Positions 44,960 to 54,984 of a stretch of DNA of 64,000 nucleotides are shown in pieces. Position 1 is the first letter of the stretch; every line of letters begins with the position of its first letter. The notes beneath the pieces were generated by a model. That model worked only from the letters and a program-made list of their open reading frames with translations, ran no database searches and was not told the origin of the DNA. Made by a program: the position numbers and the translations under genes. This DNA is from Desulfofarcimen acetoxidans DSM 771 (GTDB lineage Bacteria; Bacillota; Desulfotomaculia; Desulfotomaculales; Desulfofarciminaceae): contig NC_013216.1 in NCBI RefSeq assembly GCF_000024205.1, positions 2,356,001-2,420,000 of the forward strand, read 5' to 3'.

Positions 44960-46111
44960 TTAAGGGTACGGAATGTGGGATTTATGACTTGTTTTATTAT
45001 ATTTAATCTCAATTTTATAAAGTCTTTGAATGTTATTTTCCTTTATTTCAGGCAATTTAACATCTATTGATTCTGCAGTTTCTTCTCCAGCTTTTCTTAC
45101 TATAGTTTCAAGAGAAATAAGCTTTAGGACTAATAATAGTGATTGTTCTTCTTTATAAATTTTCTTATCTACAACAATAATATCTTTGATTTCTTTAGAT
45201 AATTTGTAAATTTCATCTTCCTTAAAATAAAGTGTTGGATTTCCCAGGTTCTTTTTAATTAGATTATTGATATTGTGTAAGGCTGACCTATCAAAATAGT
45301 ATTCCAGTACATGGTATAAGTCTAAATACTCAAACCGAAAATCATCATGAGTACTAGAACTCAAATAATAAATGAGACTTTCTAAATCGTATTGTCGATA
45401 AGGTAAATTAGTGCAGTCATCGTCCCCAGTTTCATTAAGTTTGAATTTTAACAATTTAGTACTATTAGATAATCCTTCTGGAATGATTAAAATATCAATT
45501 ATTGTATTGTAATAAAATATTACATTTATTAACTTACATACCTTTTCCTCGTCTGGCATTTCTTCATTATAATTTTGAAAATCAATTAAAATATAACTAA
45601 ACTCATCAAAACAATCTGTTAAATCACTTTTATAACTAGCAAATCTACTTATTTCAGGGCTAAATTTAGTGCGGAAATTCATCTCTACTAATAAATAAAT
45701 TAATCGCAACGAAACTTCCATACACAGTTGGGATGTAATGACTTTATCACCTTCAGGATTACATAATAACTTTAAACGACTCTTTTTCTTCTCTAAATTT
45801 ATGATTCTATTATTAGATAGTAGGGGACTAATAATTTTATTTTCTTCCAAATTAAAAATATTATCTATAATTTTCTGATTAGTCAACGCAATTTGAAAAC
45901 CATTGTTTTTTAATTCGTCATCTATAAGGGCTATTTCTTCAATTTCTTCAGGTGATAAGTTCATTTCAAAATCAAAAGTATCATCCTGAAAATTTATTTT
46001 TAGTAAATCTCCATCAATAGTGGCATTAGTAATTATGTAATTACTGTGTGATTGAATCCATTCATTAAACTTTGTCTCAATCCAGTTTTTTGTGTTTTCC
46101 GCTTTGGTCAT
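44960..46111 (-). CDS. Large partner protein of the ParB/DUF262-like gene, 3' end displaced
   Basis: About 383 residues, soluble and acidic, no known catalytic motif. A helical stretch FEYLDLYHVLEYYFDRSA, followed by NNLIKKNLGNPTLYFKED and EEQSLLLVLKLISLETIV, is the type of sequence that precedes a C-terminal HEPN domain. The frame ends at 44960, only about 35 bp before the IS1634-type element, and the missing HEPN tail lies beyond it at 42686-42945. ATG 46111 has TGGGGGATATT in front and lies 16 bp after the upstream gene. Confidence 0.6.
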   Translation of the reverse strand: MTKAENTKNWIETKFNEWIQSHSNYIITNATIDGDLLKINFQDDTFDFEMNLSPEEIEEIALIDDELKNNGFQIALTNQKIIDNIFNLEENKIISPLLSNNRIINLEKKKSRLKLLCNPEGDKVITSQLCMEVSLRLIYLLVEMNFRTKFSPEISRFASYKSDLTDCFDEFSYILIDFQNYNEEMPDEEKVCKLINVIFYYNTIIDILIIPEGLSNSTKLLKFKLNETGDDDCTNLPYRQYDLESLIYYLSSSTHDDFRFEYLDLYHVLEYYFDRSALHNINNLIKKNLGNPTLYFKEDEIYKLSKEIKDIIVVDKKIYKEEQSLLLVLKLISLETIVRKAGEETAESIDVKLPEIKENNIQRLYKIEIKYNKTSHKSHIPYP

Positions 46112-46127
46112 AATATCCCCCAAAATA

Positions 46128-47285
46128 CTAAATAAAGTTGCTTCCTAAATTCCAATCTAGATAATCAACAGTTGTAAAGTACATAAGAAAAGTATAAAAA
46201 ACCATCCTTCTTCTTTTTTGGCCAATGTTTGATTTGATTTTTTCACTACTCGCTTCATACTTCTGTAGACTCCAGGGGTCTAAGTCGCCATTGTCTAATA
46301 AATTAATTAGCCTTTCTTTTTTTCGATTAAATTGTTCATCATCGCAATCCTTTCTTGCCTTTCCTAAAGCGGCCATAAATGGAATAAAGAAAACATCTGA
46401 ATCTGCAAAAATACCTTTAAACTTTTCTAACACTTGCCGATCATATTTTTCTATTTGTTTTTTATGTAATGTGTCTATTACCCAAACAAGATCTTGCATT
46501 AAAAAGTCATTTTTAACAAAGGCAGATTCTTGAAGATTCTTCTTTATATCCAAACTGTCCATAATAGAAATAGCAGTAGCCTGTTTTTTCGGAAAAATGC
46601 TCTCAGTGTTATAAGCAATGATCCCTTCAACTAAGTTTGATATATTAAACCCTAAACTTTCCCTTCTCTTTCTTTCCTCTTCCCGAGTAAAAATTTCTAT
46701 TTGATATTTGCTATTTAATTCGTGTTTAAGTGGTAACTCTAAAATTTCAAATTGATGTTCTAAATCCATTGGTGTTTGCCCAGCATTAAGAGATACCATT
46801 TTATACAAAATACCATTAACAGTTAAGCTAGTCCAAATTTCAACTCTTATTTTTATGTCGTCTAAAAATTGATCTATAGTTAATATATTCGGTGTGCTTA
46901 ATATTTTTAAATCGTCTTCAGTTTTCCTGGACAGTATTTTTAATGCATATAAAATGCAATTTGTCCTTTGTAAACCATCCAACACCTGAACATTTTCTTC
47001 CTCAATCTCCATATCCTGTACAATCATATTAACATCGTCAAAAAACAAACTTATTGTTGGTATTACTACTCCTCTTAAGAGATCCTTAACAAGCTTCTGA
47101 TAGATCAAACTTTTTTTTATACTTATTATTCTTCTCTGGAATTCATTTGAATGGGTATTGATTTCAGTTATAAGATTTACATATTCTCTTATACTTAAAT
47201 AACAGTTATGACATCTACCACCAGTGGCTCTATCTTCTAAAGCTGTCTGAGCAATTTCAGCAAAGTGTATCTTTTTTATACTCAT
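46128..47285 (-). CDS. ParB/DUF262-like protein
   Basis: About 385 residues. EFQRRIISIKKSLIYQKLVK, then VVIPTISLFF and ENVQVLDGLQRTNCILYAL give the FQRR...IP...DGxQR order of the DUF262/ParB-Srx fold (as in GmrSD or DndB-type proteins), where a DGQQR-like loop binds nucleotide. The C-terminal half is helical and charged. Start ATG 47285 follows TGGAGGAAAGC; the frame opens at 47303. It leads a two-gene operon with the HEPN-tailed gene. I know no described system with exactly this pair. Confidence 0.6.
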   Translation of the reverse strand: MSIKKIHFAEIAQTALEDRATGGRCHNCYLSIREYVNLITEINTHSNEFQRRIISIKKSLIYQKLVKDLLRGVVIPTISLFFDDVNMIVQDMEIEEENVQVLDGLQRTNCILYALKILSRKTEDDLKILSTPNILTIDQFLDDIKIRVEIWTSLTVNGILYKMVSLNAGQTPMDLEHQFEILELPLKHELNSKYQIEIFTREEERKRRESLGFNISNLVEGIIAYNTESIFPKKQATAISIMDSLDIKKNLQESAFVKNDFLMQDLVWVIDTLHKKQIEKYDRQVLEKFKGIFADSDVFFIPFMAALGKARKDCDDEQFNRKKERLINLLDNGDLDPWSLQKYEASSEKIKSNIGQKRRRMVFYTFLMYFTTVDYLDWNLGSNFI

Positions 47286-47349
47286 GCTTTCCTCCATTTT
47301 CAAACGGTATATATAATTATACTACCCAAAGAAACTAATTCCTTTATAT

Positions 47350-47705
47350 TTCTCCTTACCATCCTTTAATGTACACGCAAGATTCAAAAGTCCTGAAATT
47401 ACTCCACGCTGTTCGGGCTTTGCCAATGCCATGATTGCAGCATTATGGACGATTCCATTATTTGACGTTTGAAAGAGGGGCAAGACTTTCATTTAAAATA
47501 GCAATTTTTATTGCAACCCAATAGGGCTGTAAGATGAAGTAAAGCATTCAATGCCAAAACTAATCATTCCAAAAATCATTACAGGGCGATTCCCGAATCG
47601 CGCTGCAGCTTTCCCTGCTATTGTTGTAACGAGTGGACATGCCACTATTAGCATTCCAATTTCGGAGGGCTTTTGCTCTAGCGCGGCATCGATTACCCGG
47701 TTGCA
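47350..47705 (-). pseudogene. MFS (DHA2-type) transporter fragments
   Basis: Minus strand reads EQKPSEIGMLIVACPLVTTI and AGKAAARFGNRPVMIFGMI (transporter loop with a GNRP motif), a stop, and further along NNGIVHNAAIMALAKPEQRG and VISGLLNLACTL, which lies much later in such transporters. An internal deletion and stops make it a relic between the operon and McrC. Confidence 0.55.
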
Positions 47706-47787
47706 ATTTATCCTGAAATGAAGGTATCTTTTCATCCCCCAGCAACGTTTTGTAATGCCCTTTACTCGGCTTGGGATTTTTGATAAT

Positions 47788-49107
47788 TTATGTATTTGTA
47801 ATAGCGAGCACCGCAGAAATTCGTTGTAGAAATTCCATTTTCTCTTTTTCGAACTCTCCTGCATCGGTAACATTAAACCCATCGATAAAAAATGTAGCAT
47901 TTGTCTCATTTGAACTGAATAGAGAATCACTTTTACAATTTAACGGAAGAGATTTCTCTAAGGGGTAAATCAAACCGCCAGCCAGTAATCTTTTTCCTTG
48001 TGCGTAATAATTCATATAGGTATGGATTTGAAAAAAGTCATTTCTATCAACATCCAGACTGCTATAATTCATGGCTTTGTATTTTGCATCAAAAACAGCA
48101 ACATCAGCGCCTCTTTTCACAACTATATCGGGTATCAGACATCTTTTGAAAAAAGTATCTTCATAAACTACAGCATAATCCAACATTACCTTCCATTTAT
48201 CCTTTTTAAGATGTTTGCTTAATGCTGTACGAATATACAGTTCCCAGATTTCTGCCATATCGATAAAAAAACTAAAGCCATTCTGTGATTGTGTGCATAC
48301 GGACTTTGATGGTGTTTTATTATTTATTATATCCCAGGAGAAATCTACTACTTCTCTAAATGACTGGTAAATCTCTTTATAGTTAATTCTGTCATATTCG
48401 TTTTGGCTAACACTCTGACTTGAGAACCGAGAGCTTTTTAAAAGGTTGATTATTTCACGAGCGTTATCCGGAAGGCTTAATATCCCTAGTTCATAATCCT
48501 TAACTAAGATCCAATAAGCCTGTACTAGTATCCTGGCTATGGTTTCGTCTATCTCTTTCTCGTAAAATTCAGAAACAACTTGTTCCTTTGTAAGCAAAGA
48601 AATAACTGATTTTTTAACGTTGATTCGTCCTTTAACATTATATCCTGTGTAATTTTTCTTAACGTTATGACGAGGAAGCCCATGCTTATTAGCATTTGCC
48701 AACTTATGCAGCCAAATAAAAGAGATTAGCCGCCTTATCAAGAAGCCAAAATCGTTCTTTCTTTGTAATGCTGCATTTGAAGTCACCAACTTAACATTGA
48801 ATATTTCTTCTATCATCTTGAACAGGAACAGTTCTCCATACCGTGGCTCTATAACAATGTCATAATTCCGATTGTTATAACTGAAACTTGCGTTACCAAC
48901 ATAGCGCCCTGCCCGCCACATCCTTTGCCAGTAATCATACTCTAATACCTTAGAAGCATCATCGTCAGCATAACGCTTAGGTGAAAATCTGAAAACATTC
49001 TTTGTGCAATCATAGGAATGCGCAAAATGGCGAATTGCTTCTTCACATATAGACGTAACCTCAAAAGTTAAGCAATCCTTCGCTCTAATTACCTGGCTAT
49101 CCAACAT
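47788..49107 (-). CDS. mcrC: McrC nuclease subunit
   Basis: 439 residues. The N-terminal domain (VGNASFSYNNRNYDIVIEPR) binds the McrB ring; the C-terminal PD-(D/E)XK domain has RCLIPDIVVKRGADVAVFDAKYK (Asp, Asp-x-Lys). With McrB it forms a type IV restriction enzyme that cuts modified DNA. The start overlaps the end of mcrB by 11 bp, so the two are translationally coupled. Intact. Confidence 0.9.
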   Translation of the reverse strand: MLDSQVIRAKDCLTFEVTSICEEAIRHFAHSYDCTKNVFRFSPKRYADDDASKVLEYDYWQRMWRAGRYVGNASFSYNNRNYDIVIEPRYGELFLFKMIEEIFNVKLVTSNAALQRKNDFGFLIRRLISFIWLHKLANANKHGLPRHNVKKNYTGYNVKGRINVKKSVISLLTKEQVVSEFYEKEIDETIARILVQAYWILVKDYELGILSLPDNAREIINLLKSSRFSSQSVSQNEYDRINYKEIYQSFREVVDFSWDIINNKTPSKSVCTQSQNGFSFFIDMAEIWELYIRTALSKHLKKDKWKVMLDYAVVYEDTFFKRCLIPDIVVKRGADVAVFDAKYKAMNYSSLDVDRNDFFQIHTYMNYYAQGKRLLAGGLIYPLEKSLPLNCKSDSLFSSNETNATFFIDGFNVTDAGEFEKEKMEFLQRISAVLAITNT

Positions 49108-50854
49108 TAAAGTATATTCCTTCTAGATCACTTAGCGTTTCCTGCAAGGTATTTTTATCTTTGTTTCCTAAGAACGCTTCTATCATCGGCTTGATGTTTA
49201 AATTCCATATAACTTGGGCGGGTCCCTTGTCTTTGTAAACAGGTATCTTTTCTATGTAACCGGGTTTACCTTTAAACCCACGGGCAACTTCTATTATATC
49301 TGCAAAAAACGTATGTCCAATTTCATATTGCCTGCCTAATTCATCCATGGCAGCTATACGGGCATTTAGCTTTTCGGCGTTATTAATATACTTTTCCAAT
49401 TGTTCTTCTTTAAACCGCATAGTTCCTCTTTTCGAATCAATTATTTGTGCTAGCATACTTCTGTCAAAACCGTAAAAAAACCATGCAAAACGCCTTCGCA
49501 GAGCAAAGTCAATACGTTCAATCGAAAAATCTATTTCATTCATTGTCCCAATAATATATATATTTTCAGGAATGATTACTTTAAAATTACCTAAAACCAA
49601 ATCAATTTCCTCTTCACGATTCTCAATGGCAGAAAATACTTCTCCAAATAACCGTGATAGATCAATTCGATTAATCTCATCTAAAATTAATACATGGGGC
49701 ACTTTATCTGCATCATCCTTGATTCGTTTGCATAATTTCAAGAAATAACCTTCGGCTGGCCTTGTCTCCCCCTGGTAAATCTGTGTCCCGGCGATAAAAT
49801 CTTCATAACTATAGTTCGGATGCAGTTGAAGTCGATGTATCTTATCGGACACATCAAGCTTTCCATCAAAATACTTGGTTAGATTCGCTTTATCCTGCTT
49901 GAATGCTTCCTGCAATACAAATGACTCAGCAATTGACTTTGCAGAAAACGTCTTTCCCGTACCAGGAGGCCCATAAAGGATAATTGATTTTTTATATTTT
50001 AATGCTTGATACTCTGAGTACTCTGAATCCGACATCCAAGGATTCCATATTCGCAACAGTTTTTCTTCATCATAAAAATCGAAATCTTTGCTTATGCCAT
50101 TTTTATCGTTTAACTTACTTCTAATCTCAAAAATTTTTTCATCTAAATTCTTGGCATCGAAACTGCTCGGATCTAACAACACGTCAAAGCTGTCTACAAT
50201 CAGCGTTTTATGCGCATCAGATGCAATACGTTCATAAAATTCCGGCTTGGAAAGATGGAGCAAAATATTATACATCGCACAAGTTGGCAGTTCTTTTCCT
50301 TCTCTTAGTGTAAAAATTTCTTTGACAGCTTTTTCCGCGTCGGGCTTCTGGTACTTACCATATAAACATACTGTTTCAATCATTTGCTTTGCGCTTTGCA
50401 GACTCTCTGGTTTATGTAGTTTCAGATATCTTATTAATCGTAAGTTAAATACGATCTCCCAATATTTATTTTGCTTATGATACGTGCCTGCTGAACCAAA
50501 CCCTCCAAAGAAATGGTTACTTCCAACGGTCATATTCTCTGGCATACAAATTTTCACAGCCCGTTTCTTTCCATCAACAGTAATATCGTTTACTGCCATA
50601 GCCCAAAGCCAATTTGCATGTGCAAAAACATTTTTAACATCATCAGAAGCATCACCAAATTGCTCTTTAATCTTATCTTCATAATTTCTTTTACCTTCTT
50701 TGGCGTTATCCACGAACCTATTAATACATGCATCAATGTTTTCAACAGTAAATATTTCTTTTTGTTCACTGAGCAGACTGTTATTATTTAAGATAGAGAC
50801 CTCAATAAAACTATCAAAGCTAGCATAGATACCGGTTGAATGTTTTACCCTCAT
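49097..50854 (-). CDS. mcrB: McrB GTPase/AAA+ subunit
   Basis: 585 residues. The N-terminal ~290 residues are a variable, probably DNA-recognising part. Motor domain: Walker A YGPPGTGKTFSAKSIAES, Walker B HVLILDEINRIDLSRLFGE, the McrB signature IIGTMNEIDFSIERID and the arginine pair FALRRRFAWFF. In this family GTP is used to drive translocation. First gene of the mcrBC pair; about 330 bp without a gene lies upstream (50855-51185), where I see only AT-rich DNA. Confidence 0.93.
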   Translation of the reverse strand: MRVKHSTGIYASFDSFIEVSILNNNSLLSEQKEIFTVENIDACINRFVDNAKEGKRNYEDKIKEQFGDASDDVKNVFAHANWLWAMAVNDITVDGKKRAVKICMPENMTVGSNHFFGGFGSAGTYHKQNKYWEIVFNLRLIRYLKLHKPESLQSAKQMIETVCLYGKYQKPDAEKAVKEIFTLREGKELPTCAMYNILLHLSKPEFYERIASDAHKTLIVDSFDVLLDPSSFDAKNLDEKIFEIRSKLNDKNGISKDFDFYDEEKLLRIWNPWMSDSEYSEYQALKYKKSIILYGPPGTGKTFSAKSIAESFVLQEAFKQDKANLTKYFDGKLDVSDKIHRLQLHPNYSYEDFIAGTQIYQGETRPAEGYFLKLCKRIKDDADKVPHVLILDEINRIDLSRLFGEVFSAIENREEEIDLVLGNFKVIIPENIYIIGTMNEIDFSIERIDFALRRRFAWFFYGFDRSMLAQIIDSKRGTMRFKEEQLEKYINNAEKLNARIAAMDELGRQYEIGHTFFADIIEVARGFKGKPGYIEKIPVYKDKGPAQVIWNLNIKPMIEAFLGNKDKNTLQETLSDLEGIYFNVG

Positions 50855-51185
50855 CTTCTCATCCCGCCTATTGAATTTAGCTTAATCGTTTCTACCATGA
50901 TATTGTGTCTTAGCAATATTATAGCATTGATACTCATATCATGTATAACTGGTTAAGTGGCATATACAGCTGATGAACGCCAATAATACAAAAATATTTT
51001 ACATAAGCTCTTAATACATACCATAATTATATAATAGTATTGCCTTATAATCGACTATCCCAGATCTTAGTCTCCCAAACGTTATCCAACCCCTGTATCA
51101 AAGACCTTATTTTTCTCATTTAAGAACAACAAAACAAGCCGGTCAAGGTGATAAATATCCACCCCAGCCGGCCTACTTTCTATTT

Positions 51186-52440
51186 CTATTCAATTATGCA
51201 TTCGACTTCTGTTCCGTCAAGCAAACCAACTATCACTCTGCCCTCATCATATAATACTACTTTTTCCGTGAACGCAAAATATAAGGCTATATCAAATTCC
51301 TTGATCTGCCCTGTCTCAGTTATGATTTTTGAAAACTGCTTTGCTTTGTAGCGTCGAAGCGGATTATCGCTTTCCTGTAATCCTTTCCACTTATCGAAAA
51401 AGTAATTCTTGTTTTTGACAAGCGTATTAAATATATCAACGAAAGCCTGATACAAAACCCTGTCGTCAATATGCCTGCTTTCGCAACCCTTTTTCCCCTT
51501 CGCCGGATATTTGCCGTTGCATCGCCAGACAATCCTTCTTAGCCTTTCATCGGTTGAGTTCCAAACTTTTCTGCCAAAAAGGCTGCCGCAATGACCACAT
51601 ATCACCCTGCCTGCAAAGGGATTATCCGCTGTAGCATAATCAATTTTTTTAATACCATGTTTCTCTGCAAAAGCTCTCCGTCTTTCCATTTCAAGCTGGA
51701 CCGCTTCCCACATATCCTTATCAATAATGGCCGGGTGGCTTTCCTCTACATAATACCGGGGAATCTGGCCGGTGTTCACCACTCTTTTCTTGGTCAAAAA
51801 ATCTACTGTATAAGTCTTTTGCAGTAGGGCGTCTCCTTTATATTTTTCATTACTCAGCATTTTCCTAATGCTGCTTTCATACCATTTAACTTTGCCGTTC
51901 CAGTTTGGAACCCCCTCCGCCTCAAGCGCCCTGGTGATCCCGTTTGGCCCCTTACCGTTCAGATAGTCGGTATAAATCCTTCTGACAATCTTGGCCTGCT
52001 TTTCATTGATGATAAGGTTGCCATCTTCATCTTTATCATATCCCAGGAATTTTGTATGGTTGATTGTTACTTTGCCCTGTTCAAATCGCCTTCTGATTCC
52101 CCAGGTTGAATTTTCCGAGATCGACCGAGATTCGTCTTGGGCCAGTGAGCTGAGAATGCTTAAAAGCACTTCTCCCTTTCCGTCCAAGGTATTAATGTTC
52201 TCTTTTTCAAAAATAACCCCAATCCCCAGGTCTTTAAGCTGACGGACATAATTCAAACAATCCAAAGTATTTCTCGAAAACCTTGATATGGATTTAGTAA
52301 TAATCATATCAATTTTTCCCGCCTTGCAGTCCTCAATCAGTTTATTGAACTGCTCTCTCTTTTTAGTATTGGTTCCTGAAATACCCTCATCGGCAAAAAT
52401 CCCGGCAAACTCATAATCGGGGTGATTGTTTATGAAAGTG
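51186..52440 (-). pseudogene. Large serine recombinase lacking its catalytic serine
   Basis: About 415 residues of a large serine integrase/transposase: EFAGIFADEGISGTNTKKRE, MIITKSISRFSRNTLDCLNY (the SISRFSRN helix), the recombinase domain (LGYDKDEDGNLIINEKQAKI) and the zinc ribbon (RVICGHCGSLFGRKV, then RCNGKY...GCESRHID). The first ~45 residues with the catalytic Ser are missing: homology begins abruptly near 52440 at a hairpin. An inactive relic of an integrative element. Confidence 0.8.
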
Positions 52441-52445
52441 CTCGA

Positions 52446-52484
52446 AATAATTTGAAAAGAGAAAAACGTTCTTTTCAAATTATT
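52446..52484. repeat. Perfect hairpin at the recombinase break point
   Basis: AATAATTTGAAAAGA (52446-52460) and TCTTTTCAAATTATT (52470-52484) pair fully around a 9-nt loop. It marks the place where the serine recombinase sequence stops. Confidence 0.7.
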
Positions 52485-52551
52485 AACAAGGGTCTGTCCC
52501 TAATAAAATAATTCCAATTACTCACTCTTATTCATGAGGGTCAGACACTTA

Positions 52552-52649
52552 TTAAATACTGACAGTTGATTAGGCAAAGAGGTAGAACCAGTATGATACA
52601 AAATGTTATGGCTAGATTTCTTTCTTAGATCTTTTGCTGGGGTCTGTTC
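52552..52649 (+). repeat. 98-bp segment shared with 24985-25082
   Basis: Inverted near-identical copy of 24985-25082, ending TTTGCTGGGGTCTGTTC before the GTGTG of a group II intron-like fragment. 52485-52551 shows nothing else. Confidence 0.85.
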
Positions 52650-52715
52650 GTGTGGGAGCAGTCGTCAAGGCTGAGAATCTAATGGCGTGAAAGTCGCCTA
52701 TCACCAATTAGCCGA
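52650..52715 (+). other. Group II intron-like 5' fragment
   Basis: Starts GTGTGGGAGCAGTCGTCAAG and includes AATGGCGTGAAAGTCGCC, comparable to the GTGGGTGGGAACCCCA block of the intron at 23345-24984. It is only about 65 bp long and is then joined to the broken IS1634 copy. Confidence 0.4.
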
Positions 52716-53933
52716 TTACCATTTAGTTCTACTAATGTATCTTCTGTGCTGATTATACGCTTTTGACGACGCTCTTGTTCCTTAGGTTTTTTGTTTAAAT
52801 CACAATAAATAACCGCCATTATAGTATGTGTCGCAAATATTCGCTTACTTTTTTTGAGTTGCTTTTTGTTCTTACTACCCTCTGAGGGAGGCTCAAGTTT
52901 TACCTTAAACGTATATTTTGTCTCTAACGCCTCGTAGTGTCTTGGTAGATTTCTTTCTGTTTCTTTCTTAGAGCGATAGTCAATAGCAGCAAAATCATCT
53001 TTTTTAGCCTCATTTAATTGCTCTAAGACCCAATTTTTTGATAGCTCATCCTTGAGTGGACCTATAAAAAAGGCCTTTTGGTTGCTATTAGTAAGCATCA
53101 AATGCATATTATCTTGGGTTAGGATACCACGATCAATAATCATCTCAAATTCTTGGTCATCGGTAATCTCTTTAACCTTCTCGAATGAACGCTCAAAAGT
53201 CGTACCGCCTTGAACATTACCGGAATCAATTGATGATGTTACCGGCAAAGATGCACCAGAGGCTATCGTAAGATTAAGGATTAATTGTTTTAAACCCGGT
53301 AGACCACCATACCCGTATTGAACTTTATCGTTATCCTCCATAACACCAGAGACTGGAATGGAGGATGTGTCATTGTAAAAAGTGTTAAGTGGAACTCCAA
53401 ATTTCTTGGATGCTGATAAAACAATATCCTGCAATACATTAGCCATATATTTTGCATTTGAGTTTATAGCGTCAAGGGCTCTACCCATTTTGTCATCATT
53501 AAATTTTTCGGACGGTATACCGAGTATTGTTTCGACTTGCCAGTTTTTACAAGCTTCTTCAAATTTATATAAACGGGTGAGATCTTTATTTCTGCCCAGC
53601 ATGTCGCCAACCATTATTTCACATGCCAAACCAGTACTTACCCGATATTTAGAACCGTTGGCTCTGTCTTCACGTAGATGTTCATAAGTAACATATTCTT
53701 CGCCTATAAAGTTGTCAATTATTTTACCGATGCCCAGGCTTCTTGCTAAAAAGACACCGATAAGTACTGCACCTGAGGGATCTGCCTTCGGAACTTCTAC
53801 TTTTAATTCGGGCATTATCTTCATCAATATTTCGGGGGGTAATTTAGCTATATAGAAACGATTAATAAAGTAATGGTAATTTTTACTCCTATCCTGTAAA
53901 ATAGAATCAAGTGTGGGGAGGGGTATTATTACC

Positions 53934-54461
53934 ATGAGGAAATTGCATTTAAACAATCCACAAAATTTAACCATTGAGGATTTGAATAAGATAAAAAGAG
54001 AAACACCATATAAACTAAGATGCAGAGTTCAAGCTGTCATTCTTGTCATGAAAGGGAGACAAGCAAAGCAGATTGCCGAATATCTTGATATAAGTGAACA
54101 AACCATAAGAAAATACGTTGCTTACTTTAATGAAGGTGGAGTTGAAAAACTGCTTCATGTATCAAAAAAACCGGGAAGACCGCCAAGGCTAACCAATGAA
54201 CAAAAAGAAGAGGTCAAAGAGGTACTGAAAAAATCACCATCAGAGGTTGGTTTTAGTACCCATACTACTTGGAATTGTAAAACCCTCGCTGCTTACATTC
54301 ATGATACATACGGCATTAAATATACATCAGATGGTGTTTGGCGCATGCTTCTTAAGATGGATTTTCGTTATAATCGTCCCACTTATGTATTAGCCAAAGC
54401 TGATCCGGAAAAGCAAAAAGCTTTTCAAGATGAGCTGGAAGAGTTAAAAAAATCTCACTGA
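53934..54461 (+). CDS. IS630-family transposase, first frame (HTH part)
   Basis: About 175 residues: HTH (QAKQIAEYLDISEQTIRKYV) and the linker LHVSKKPGRPPRLTNEQKEE, then a winged-helix-type WRMLLKMDFRYNRP segment. It ends at a TGA right after a run of seven A (54445-54451). ATG 53934 lies after GGGGAGGGG. The catalytic part follows in the +1 frame. Confidence 0.85.
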   Translation: MRKLHLNNPQNLTIEDLNKIKRETPYKLRCRVQAVILVMKGRQAKQIAEYLDISEQTIRKYVAYFNEGGVEKLLHVSKKPGRPPRLTNEQKEEVKEVLKKSPSEVGFSTHTTWNCKTLAAYIHDTYGIKYTSDGVWRMLLKMDFRYNRPTYVLAKADPEKQKAFQDELEELKKSH

Positions 54462-54464
54462 ATG

Positions 54465-54984
54465 TGAAATACTCCTATATGTGGATGCATCTCACATTAG
54501 GGACTATCAAGGTTTACAACGAGCATGGTTCCCAAAAGGTGAGCAAAAAAAGATTAAGACCTATGGACACCATGCAAAAGTTACATTATACGGTGCTTTA
54601 AACTACTATACGGGTAAAGTTTTTTGTGTAAATTATGACAAAATCAATGCAGAAAAATTCAAAGATTTTCTTAAAAAATTGGTATCACATTTTTTAAAAG
54701 ATGACATTTCTAAAATTTACATTGTTCTTGATAATGCAAGAGTTCATCATGCAAAATTACTTAAAGACTTTTTAGACGAGCATAAGGATCATCTGTTTTT
54801 GAAATTTCTTCCACCCTACTCACCCAATCTGAATTGCATAGAAGAGTTATGGAAATGGTTAAAAAATACAGCTATTTATAATCGCTTTCATAAAAATGCT
54901 TCAGAAATTCAAAAATCTGTTGACTCGTTTTTAGAGGAAATCAAATGCTGTTCGGAAGATGTGAAAAAGAGACTTTGCGTTTAA
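54465..54984 (+). CDS. IS630-family transposase, second frame (DDE part)
   Basis: Catalytic domain with ILLYVDASHIRDYQG (first Asp), IYIVLDNARVHHAKLL (second Asp) and PPYSPNLNCIEELWKWLK (Glu). It is read in the +1 frame relative to the first part; slippage on the seven-A run, or one A fewer, would give a single transposase. GTG 54481 could start it alone, but without the HTH. Confidence 0.85.

Noticed and set aside
47508-47930. A 140-codon minus-strand frame near McrC
   Set aside because: The first half is an out-of-frame reading of the mcrC end; only the second half resembles an MFS transporter, so it is listed as a relic.
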